The notes under the pieces were generated by a model. It was not told the DNA's origin. It searched no databases and worked only from the letters and a program-made list of their open reading frames with translations. Both the position numbers and the translations under genes were made by a program. This document shows, one piece after another, positions 34,150-43,400 of a stretch of 64,000 nt of DNA (positions within the stretch are counted from its first letter, which is position 1; every line of letters starts with the position of its first letter). Where the stretch lies: positions 231,073,803 through 231,137,802 of the forward strand of contig OV884059.1 of NCBI GenBank assembly GCA_930367215.1. The letters are read 5' to 3'. The stretch comes from Pollenia angustigena (lineage: Eukaryota; Arthropoda; Insecta; Diptera; Polleniidae).

Positions 34150-35745
34150 TTTGTGCAAAAAGCAACGTTTTAAACTAAAAAAAAAATTATTTTAAACAAA
34201 AAAAAAGGTACGATTTTTAAAATGTTTTATAATTTAAGCGAAAGGTATTTTTTAAAAAAGTTTTATTTCTTTGTAAATAAAAATAAAAACTTTACCCTTA
34301 TGCAAAAACGTACCTTTTCTTAGTTAGAAAAAAGGGCCTTTTCCAATAAAAAGGTATTTTTTATAATATTTATGTTTCTGATAAAGGCACTTTTTGTACA
34401 AAGTATTAATGTAAAACATCTTTTTGCTACAGGAAAAATACTTTTTTCCAAAAAACTTATTTTTTACAAAATTAGAAACAGTGTTTTAAGCAAAAAAGTA
34501 CTTTTTGTAAAAATGTTTGCAAAAAAGGATTAAATGTACTTTTTGTAAAATGTATTTTCTTAGATTAAAACATTTTTGCACAAAATTATAATTTTTATCG
34601 TTTTAAACAAAAAAAATACTTCAATCATGCCTATCATGATTAAAATATGAACAGTTATTTTCCCTCCAAATTTTGCTTTTCCCCATATACATTTATAAGG
34701 GTAAAGGGATAAAATTTCGAGTGAAATTTATTCACGATAGTGGTGGTTATGTCAGAAAAAGGGGTCTTTCTACAGGAAGTTCCACTTAAAATGTGCTTTA
34801 TTCGAAAGCACCAAGCAAAAAAAAAAAACAAAAAGGAACTCTTTATAAAAAAGTACCTTTTAACCAAAAAGTAGCTTTTTACGATTTACGTAAAGTAGCT
34901 TTATTGATTTTTACATTAAACTGTTTTTTTACAAAAAAGTACTTCTAACAAAAATGTACTCTTTTAAAAAGTTTTTACAAAAAAAAAAACTCTTTACAAA
35001 AAAAAAAAACAATTTTACAAATTTAACTTTTTACAAAAAAAAAACCTTTTAATTAAAAAGTAAGTTTTTACCTGTAAGTACCATTTTACAAAAAAAAGGA
35101 CCAACGTATTAACAAAAAAGTATTTGTTTTTTTACAAAAAAACTTATTCATACATAAGAGTTTTACCCAAAAAATATATTTTAGTACAAAAAAGTGCCTT
35201 CTTACAAAAAGGTAAGAAAAAACAATTTAACATATATTTAACTTTTTGCAAAAAAAAAAATCTTTTAATTTAAAAGTAACTTTTAACACGTAAGTACCAT
35301 TTTACAAAAAAAAGGAACCACGTCTGTATTTACAAAAAAAATATCTTCGTACAAAAGAAAATTTAATATTACATTTTTACAAAAAAAAACTATATTATAC
35401 ATAAGAGTTTAACCAAAAAAATATATTTCACTGCAAAAAAGTACCTTCTTACAAAAAAGTACCTTCTTACAAAAAAGTACCTTCTTACAAAAAAGTACCT
35501 TCTTACAAAAAAGTACCTTCTTACAACAAACTACCTTCTTACAAAAAAGTAATTGTTTAACTAAAAAGTAAACCTTTTTATAAAAAAGTACTTTTGAACA
35601 AAAAAGTACTTTTTTACAAAAAATATTTTTGTGCTAAAAAAATGTACCTTTTCCAAAAAGTGTATTTTTGCACAAAAGTGACTTTTTTCAAAAAAATACA
35701 TTTTTGCATAAAATTGCCTATTTACAAAAAGTACAAATACACACT
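34150..35745. repeat. Long low-complexity tract of AAAAAGTAC units
   Basis: About 1.6 kb consists mainly of short words such as 'acaaaaaagtac', 'ttttttacaaaa' and 'aaaaagtactttttg', with local duplications: the ~180-bp blocks near 34980-35160 and 35220-35420 resemble each other. It contains the 18-bp array at 35435-35542. There is no coding potential. Confidence 0.7.
35435..35542 (+). repeat. 18-bp tandem repeat, five exact copies and one variant
   Basis: The unit AAAAAAGTACCTTCTTAC starts at 35435, 35453, 35471, 35489 and 35507, followed by a variant at 35525. It is a recent slippage expansion within the surrounding low-complexity DNA. Confidence 0.9.
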
Positions 35746-35772
35746 GTTTTAGAAAATGTTACCATTTTATTA

Positions 35773-36717
35773 AAAACAAGTTAGAGTGCTATATTCGGCT
35801 GTGCCGAATCTTTGATACCCTCCACCGACAGTTCGATTTTTAAGGAGTAATATCTGTATGATGTTATTATTATATTAAACTGTGACGATTTGTTATTAAT
35901 TATGGTTTTAGGCGACTTAACTGTTTTCCAGGAGTAGGGTTTCTATGGGGCCTAGGGTAAATTATGGACCGATCATCACGAAATTTCACACCGTCATTTC
36001 TAGTCCTTTAAAACCGTGACGTACCAATTTCTGTTATGATAGGCATTATTAATTATGGTTTTAGGTGTACTAAACTGTTTTCCGGGAGTAGGGTTTCTAT
36101 GGGACCTAGGGTAAATTATGTACCGCTCTTCACGAAATTTCACAGTATCATTTATAGTCCTATAAAACTGTGACGTACCAAATTTTGTTACGATAGCGTT
36201 AGTTTTTACGGTTTTAGGCGTACTAAACTGTTTTCCGGGAGTAGTGTTTATATGGGGCTTAGGGTAAATTATGGCGGGATCATCACGAAATTTAACAGCG
36301 TGATTTCCAGTGAAATAAAACAAATTTTTACAAAATCTTATCTCATTCCGTGCCTTTTTCCAGCATTTATGTTATTTTTTGTAACAAAATTATCAATTTT
36401 TTTAGGTGGTGGTTCCACATTTTGATTCATAGCTCTGGTCCTACTGAACCGATTTTGCTGGATTTCAATCCCAAACTGCTTAGGATAACTAAAAGCAATT
36501 TGGCACCAAGTTTGTTCATTTCTTTTGAGTTGTTCGAAAGTGAGCCTGTTTTCAACAGACGGATAGACAGACGGACATGGCTAAATCGACTTAGAATTAC
36601 TCAAGGATCCAGAATATGTACACTTTATGGGGTCTGAGATGAATAATAAAAACGTTTCACACGGAATGACAAACTTAATATACCCTGTTCACAACTAATT
36701 GTGGTGGAGGGTATAAA
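35773..36717 (-). mobile_element. DINE-1/INE-1-like element, copy C
   Basis: Same order as copy B: 'aacaagttagagtgc', 'ttcggctgtgccgaa', 153-bp monomers, the GACGGATAGACAGACGGAC core at about 36559, 'tttatggggtctgagat' and the terminal 'taccctgttcac...gtggtggagggta' stem-loop. It has one monomer fewer than copy B. The open frames at 36000-36323 and 36350-36637 are repeat artefacts. Confidence 0.8.
35890..36320 (-). repeat. 153-bp monomers in DINE-like copy C
   Basis: The anchor positions 35971, 36125 and 36278 give spacings of 154 and 153 bp, so one base was gained relative to copies A and B. Confidence 0.8.
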
Positions 36718-37470
36718 AACTATAGCTTTGCAGCAGAAATCTTAAAAGAAGATATCCTTTAAATTTATCTGCTAATATTTTAGTTTAATATTTCCTAATA
36801 ATAAATAATTAAACATACATATTAATATTTTCATACGGTCGTATTTTTTTTTTTTTTTTTTGTTATTTACGACTTGAGCTTTTTGTACTTAAAAAGTTTC
36901 TCAGGCGTAAACAAAATAATGCAATTACCTTTGTAAAAATGTTTAATGTTTGTAAATATTTTTCATTATTTTTATTTTTTTTCTGTTAAATATTGTTTTC
37001 CTTTATGGGTTCTATAAAAAGTTGGCAATAAATACACTTGCATTTAACTAAATAAAAAAAAAAACTCTTTGATGGAAGTTCAAACCAAGTATTTTTGCAA
37101 CAATGACTTGACTTTGACCGTTTCATAAATTTTTGTGGTCATGGTGAAATTTTTGTAGTTATTTTTTTCTTTTTTTTTTTTTTTTGAGATGCAAAAGTTA
37201 TACAGAAGTCACTTAAGAAAAAGAAATAATGACAGGATGAGATGCATAATAAAGATAAAAACATATAAATTTTAAATTTTCAAAAAAGAAAACTATTGTT
37301 TTTTTCAACTAAGATCATATCATTTTATATTTGTTGTAAAGGGACTGAGTTCAAGTTTAAGCAAAGAAATATGAAAAAGTTTTCACTTGTTAAGCAAATT
37401 GTTAATATTGTCTTTTTTAAGTTTAGCAGGTCGGCTTTTCTATAGTTTGTCTAAATTTTGAAAGAATGAC
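36718..37470. other. AT-rich intergenic DNA
   Basis: Poly-T tracts (for example about 36846 and 37171); no gene or named repeat is supported. Confidence 0.5.
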
Positions 37471-37564
37471 GCCCGTATTCATAAAAAAAAACTTTTGAAA
37501 TTAATAAAGGCATACAAAACAAATTTTCCTTAATAAATTAAATAATCGTTTATGAATACGGGGG
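37471..37564. mobile_element. 94-bp CCCGTATTCATAAA MITE
   Basis: GCCCGTATTCATAAA at the left and TTTATGAATACGGGGG at the right are inverted repeats. The decayed copy at 10853-10926 shares the terminus. Confidence 0.65.
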
Positions 37565-38195
37565 TTTTAATAGTCTTATTCCTTCAATATTTTCCAGGAA
37601 TATTTTCTATGCACTATTTTTTTTTTTCTTTCATTTTAAAATTTATAAAAATTTCCTGCTTTACTTTTTTTCTATCCAAAGTTTTTATACATAAATCTTT
37701 TTTGGGTTTTTTCTTTAACACATGTTTAGGGAAATTATATAAAATAAACCGGATTTTCGAAAACAAATTAAAAACATTTAAAAAAAAAATATGAAATATG
37801 TCTGCCAAATGAAAAATGAGAAAAAAAATTAAAACTTGAAAGAAATTTTCCTAAAGTTGGCGGTAGCAAAATATAAATTTTCCTTTAAAATCCAGCCACA
37901 AAGAAAAACAAAACAAAATCGCCACGCAATATGATACAACTTTTAGAAAAATCAATGAAAAGCTATTAATTTAAAATAAAAAACATATTTTTTCATAAAA
38001 AAAATTAATGAAAAAATAACTTAAAGGAAATAAAAATCGACTGGAATTTTTTTTTAATAATTTTAATAAAATAAATAAATATTTTTTAAAAAAATATTAC
38101 TCCCCGTGGCATGATTTGCATTTTTCCATCATGGTAAATGCGTTGTTAAAACATTTGCTTTAACAACCGTGTTATAACATGAGAAAACCTCTAAG

Positions 38196-38335
38196 TGCTG
38201 GTTTACAGACGTCAAGTTTTACTCGTCAAGTGTTGAGCTTTTAGGAGAGAAGGGAAAAGAGAATGCCATTTCTTTTGCCCTCTTTCCTAAAAGATCAAGA
38301 CTTGTCGAGTCAAACTTGACGTGAGTGAACCGGCA
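38196..38335. mobile_element. 140-bp palindromic element with purine-rich hairpin, copy 3
   Basis: Outer arms TGCTGGTTTACAGACGTCAA and, inverted from the right, TGCCGGTTCACTCACGTCAA. Inner arms are 'cttttaggagagaaggg' against 'gccctctttcctaaaag', with AATGCC near the loop. TTAA follows the right end; the left flank is CTAAG. Its core resembles the hairpins at 10568 and 17170. Confidence 0.6.
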
Positions 38336-38681
38336 TTAACATTCTAACATGATGAGTCCATACATAACACTAACATCATATTAGTGTTAATATTAAGCAT
38401 TTAATGTCAAATGTAGACTGCATGTTATTAAGCTGCAAAGTTTGTATGTTTCTATGTTTGTTTGAAAACTCCGAAACTGCCGGTCCGATTTTAAAAATGT
38501 TTTCAACAAAATAAAGAATGGAACCTCCTAATGGACATAGGCTATAAAGGTTGAAACCTTTTAGTGCTAAGGATAGGGTCCTATACTCTGGAAATATTAA
38601 TTATTGTGTTTTAAGCAAAGATGTTAAGTAATGATTAGATAATGCTAATGATTGCTAATTAACCATCTTTTGTGAAATTCT

Positions 38682-39030
38682 TTAATTCATCAAACAATTA
38701 GAATTAGTTCAACTAATTCCCATTAGATAATTGAAATTTTTATTCCAATGGTAAAAATAATTGCAATTAGTTACCATTAGCAAAAAAAAATTGGTTTACC
38801 TTTACAATTAAAAATCTAATTGACTTCTGCTAATGCAATTAGATATGCAATTAGCTCGAATTAGAATCAATTAAATATCCTAATTGAATATCTAATTGCA
38901 TTGTCAGAAGAAGGTAAACCAATTTTTTTGCTAATGGCAACTAATTGCAATTTGTTTTACCATTGGAAAAAACATTTCAATTATCTAATGGGAATTAGTT
39001 AAACTAATTCTAATTGTTTGATGAATTAGA
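38682..39030. repeat. 350-bp long-armed hairpin (attag-rich)
   Basis: The left arm from 38682 ('aattcatcaaacaattagaa') and the right arm ending at 39030 are near-complete inverse copies over about 150 bp, including 'ggtttacctt' and 'gctaatgcaatta' blocks, with the turn near 38850-38885. The arms are made of TTAG/CTAAT words. It is a long-palindrome MITE; if transcribed it would fold into an extended hairpin. Confidence 0.7.
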
Positions 39031-39302
39031 GAATAAAAACCAATTGCATCAATTGCTGATTCTAATTGGAATTTAACATGTATGGTTTTAAGATATCAAT
39101 TTAAGCAAGTTTTCGTACTCAAAAGATACGTTAAGCCATTTTAACGGGGTTACGCTGTTCCCGTTCCATTCCGCCTCCAGTCTCTCTATCCGCTCGACCT
39201 CCCCTGGTCGAATGCAAAAGTGACTTTTGCCTTTGCTACGCTTTAACGGGTAAATTCAGATTTTGTTTAAGGTGGAAATATAGGCTTTTTATTTTCTTAA
39301 AA

Positions 39303-39307
39303 CTAGG
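39303..39307 (+). other. Target site duplication CTAGG, left
   Basis: The same 5-mer flanks the right LTR at 46425-46429. Five base pairs is the length BEL/Pao integrases generate. Confidence 0.85.
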
Positions 39308-39690
39308 TGTTGAGGGCTGAACTTTGAGTTTTTTGCCTCAATTTTATCACGGTTCACTATATGTTCTTTTCTTTAAAATAAAAACACTTTTATTTTTAGT
39401 TTTATATTTTTTTTGTATTTTTGTTTTATTTAATATAAAGGGTTTTAATTAAATGTATTTTGTTTTGTTCACAATTTGTTTTTGTTGTTTTTCACTTTTG
39501 TTATGTTACTTGTTTTTTGTTCAACTGTCGAAACTAGAGTGAGTGTTATTTATTTTAAACATTATTTAGCAAGCTAGGCTTAGTATAAGAAAAATAATGT
39601 AATGACAGAATTTAAAACAAAGTAAATAACAATTAAAGGACCGCTAGGTTTTTACAGGGTGCTGCGTTATAAATGAGTCATCATTAAACA
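39308..39690 (-). repeat. 3' LTR of the BEL/Pao element
   Basis: 383 bp, TG...CA on either strand. It appears identical to the other LTR. It would supply the polyadenylation region. Confidence 0.95.
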
Positions 39691-39702
39691 TTCCGGCCCC
39701 CA
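39691..39702 (-). other. Polypurine tract
   Basis: On the minus strand TGGGGGCCGGAA directly abuts the 3' LTR, the expected position of the plus-strand DNA primer. The purine run is interrupted by two cytosines. Confidence 0.7.
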
Positions 39703-39952
39703 TGACTTGGTGCAGTTTACCATAGGTCCGAAAAACAGATTACAATGAAGCAAGTTGTTGTGATGAATTTGACAGATATGGCATCTAGGATCTCAATTGG
39801 ATTTAAGGTTGCGGGTCGTGTGAAGTAGAAATGTTGACGGCAATCAAATCTGTTGATGAGAAACTTAGAATTGTTTTGTGGGATGCCATACCTGTAAGTA
39901 GGAATTCAATATAAATTTAGTTGGGAAAATTTTAAAAAATGTTAAGTATATT

Positions 39953-40444
39953 TTAAAACAAAACCACAATTTTTGTAATGGGTCTGGTAACGATCCCATT
40001 TTTTGTCTGGATGTCGACAATTCTACAGTGTTGATCAGTACCAATATGAGTCTTCGTGATTCGGCCCATTTGCCATTCATTGGGCGGCAAATTGTTGTTT
40101 TTGATGACGACTAAATCGTTGACTTTAACGTTGTCCCTCTGAGACTTCCACTTGTACCTGCGATGCAGTTCGGCCAGGTATTCGGATTTCCATCTTTTAC
40201 AAAATGAGTGGTAGATGACCCTTAGGCGTTTCCAGCGGTTGATGAGGGTCAGGTTTTCGCTGCTTACATCAGGTTCGGCTGGGGTCAATAATGGAGTTCC
40301 AATAAGGAAGTGTACAGGGGTCAATGGGTTAAGGTCATGTGGGTCATCGCTAGCAGGACTTAAGGGTCTAGAGTTTAAACACGATTCTATGCGAGCGAGA
40401 ATTGTTGACAACTCTTCAAACGTAAATTTCATAGCTGGTATCAT
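39953..40444 (-). pseudogene. pol: C-terminal part of BEL/Pao Pol (displaced frame)
   Basis: This 163-codon frame continues the integrase region after the frame break. It starts with 'FEELSTILARIESCLNSRPL', contains 'LTPVHFLIGTPLL' and ends with the basic 'DIQTKNGIVTRPITKIVVLF' tail; this is the DUF5641-type C-terminal domain usual for BEL/Pao integrases. It should be fused to the 1608-codon frame (45242-40416), which it overlaps by 29 bases in another phase. The first Met (40444) is internal to the ancestral protein, so independent translation is unlikely. The break lies at a 12-base homopolymer (40444-40455), which is prone to slippage or assembly error. Confidence 0.85.
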
Positions 40445-43400
40445 TTTTTTTTTTTAGGTGGGTTTTGAATGATTTTACACCGGCTTCCCAGAGTCCGCCC
40501 ATATGCGGGGCACCAGGGGGTATAAATTTCCAAATGATATTTTGATGGCTATAGTTGTGTGTAACTTGGGATTGAAGAGTTTTTGTAAATTCTAGACGAT
40601 CTTTTTTGATGAGTTCTGCTGCTCCGACAAAGTTTGTGCCGTTGTCCGAATATATGATTGCTGGACATCCACGTCTTCCAATAAAACGGGAAAAGGCAGC
40701 TAAAAATGCTTGGGTCGATAAATCACTTACTGGTTCTAGGTGTACAGCTTTAGTGGCAAAGCATACAAAGATGCAGACATATCCTTTTGTGACAAGGCAG
40801 GCTCGACCAGTAAAGTTTCGAATGTTGAAAGGTCCAGCGTAATCTACTCCAGTTGTGGCGAAAGGGCGAGACAGTGTTGTGCGCTCTGGTGGTAAGGAAG
40901 CCATGATTTGACTCTGAGTGTGTTTTTTGTACAAAACACAAGTTTTACAATTATTAATCACCGTTTTTACTAAGGGCTTCAGACGAAAAATCCAAAATTC
41001 CGTACGAAGTACTCGGATCATAAGTTGGTTTCCACCATGAATCGTTATTTTATGAGTGAATTCGGTCAGCAATCTGGTGAACTTAGAGTTGTACGGCAAC
41101 AAAATTGGATGTCGTTCGTTATATGTGAGCGCTGGTGATTGAACCAGACGTCCGTTGGCTCGGATGACGCCTAGTTGGTCCATGAACGGGTTGAGAGTCA
41201 AAATACTGCTAGTAGAAGAGATACTTTGTTTGAGCTTCAACTGCTTATATTCTTCTGGGAAGTGTTGTTTTTGCGTCAAAATAATGAGTCGTGTTTTGAC
41301 ATCTGTTATTTCTTCTGGTGTAACTTCGTTTGAAGATATCCGAAGGCGGGTTCTGTTTACACCAGTATTCCTCCAGAAACGTAGGACATAAGCTAATACT
41401 CTATAAGCGCGCGACAAATTGGAGAACCTGTTCAATGGATCCTCCTGAGTAGTAGTAGTTAACGTCTTTACAGTTTTTGCTTCTAAGTTGGTGTCATCTG
41501 GACTTCTGGATTTTGGCCATTTATCTTTAGGTAATTTTAGCCATGAGGGTCCAAACCACCATAAGTTGTGGGTTTCTAATTCTTGGGGCGTACATCCCCG
41601 GCTGGCGATATCTGCAGGGTTTTCTTTTGATTCGACATGTTGCCAATGACTATTGCCGACTTTATCTACAATTTCTGAGACACGATTTCCAACGAAAGTG
41701 CTCCACGTGCAGGGGGGTTTCTTTAACCAGGCCAGTACTATTGTTGAGTCTGTCCAAAAATATGTGATGATTTGCGTAGCTTGTAGATTTGGCAGAATTC
41801 CTGATGCTAAATTTGCAAGTAAAACGGATCCACAAAGCTCCAAACGTGGTAGCGATATTTGTTTAATGGGAGCAACACGAGTCTTAGAGGCCAGTAAATA
41901 TGTAAATATAGAATTTTCAGACTGTATTCGGACGTAAAGGGTCGCAGAATAAGCTTTTTCTGAGGCGTCGCTAAAGCCATGTATTTCCACATTTAAATTA
42001 GGGCTGTACTGGATCCAACGAGGAATTTTCAGGGCATTTATTACAGGGCAGTTTTTTACGAATTTCTGCCATTTGATGCAAGTCAAGGGCTTTATGTTGT
42101 CATCCCAGTCGACTTTATCTAACAAAATCTGTTGCATGATTAACTTGGCATCAACAATTACTGGAGCTGTCCATCCGCAAGGGTCAAAGAATTTGGCAAT
42201 TGTAGATAGAACTTCCCTTTTTGTGTAATTTTCTTTCATCTCAACACCTGGGGCAGTGAATGTAAAAGAGTCTGAGGAAATGTTCCATTTTATCCCGAGT
42301 GTGTTGGTTCCGGCGTTCTCGGATAAGTTTAACCAGTCGAGCGGTAGTAGGGTCTCATTTGGCAAATCTTGAATAACTCGTGGATCATTTGAGGTCCATT
42401 TCATCAGATCGAAACCAGCGGATTTCAGAACAGTTGTAAGTTCTTTTCGTGATTTGATGGCATCGTTTAATGTGTGGCCACCAGGTAAGACGTCATCTAC
42501 GTACATGTTGTGTTGTAAAATGTTTGACGCAAGGGGGTGAGTTGTCCCGATATCTTCGGCTAGTTGAAGAAGTGTTCCTATGGCAAGAAAGGGCGCGCAA
42601 TTAACTCCAAACGTCACTGTGAGGAGTTCGTAATCTTCAATAAGATCAGTCTCGGATTTTCTAAACAATATCCTTTGATATTTTGTTTGCGTAGGGTCAA
42701 TGAGTATCTGGCGATACATTTTTGTGACATCTGCGTTGTACACAAAACGGAAGAATCTCCACTTCAATATTATGAGCACTAAGTCTTGTTGAAGTATGGG
42801 TCCTGGATACAAAATGTCATTCAAACTTCTCTTATTTGAAGACGGGCTCGATGCGTTGAAAACTACTCTAATCTTCGAAGTCAACTTTTCGGGTTTTATT
42901 ACTGCGTGATGCGGCAGGTAATAATTTGGATATTTATTTATTTCCAGGGGAGAAATTTTCCTCATATGTCCTAGCTCGAGGTATTCTACAATAACTTGGT
43001 CGTATTGTGTCTTAAGTTCTGGCTTTTGGCTAAGCATGCGCTCCATTCTCAAAAATTGGGCCATGGCAATATTTCTAGATACGCCTATTTCTTCGCCATT
43101 TTTAAAGGGTAGGGTAACAATATATCTACCCGAATCACTTCTACGTGTTGTAGACTTGTAGTGATTTTCACAGTGCGTGTCCTCTTCTGACCTCAAAACC
43201 TTTTTTGGGGTCTCCTCCACCTCCCAAAAGCGTGTGAGGATTCGGTCCAGGGACGACGTGTTTAGTAAAGATATCGTTTTTCTAGGTGAATTTGTTGTAG
43301 AAATTGGTCCCCCCACAATCCAGCCAAATACTGTTTTTTGTGCCAAAAGGGATCCAATTGACCGCATCGGCGTTTCCATACTATATATTGAGGGGCCTAA

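Noticed and set aside
35435..35542. CRISPR-like short repeat array
   Set aside because: 18-bp units are contiguous with no unique spacers, and the setting is a eukaryotic low-complexity tract.
40416..40456. Programmed ribosomal frameshift in BEL gag-pol
   Set aside because: The position within the integrase C-terminus is not a usual recoding site; a homopolymer slip or assembly error is simpler.
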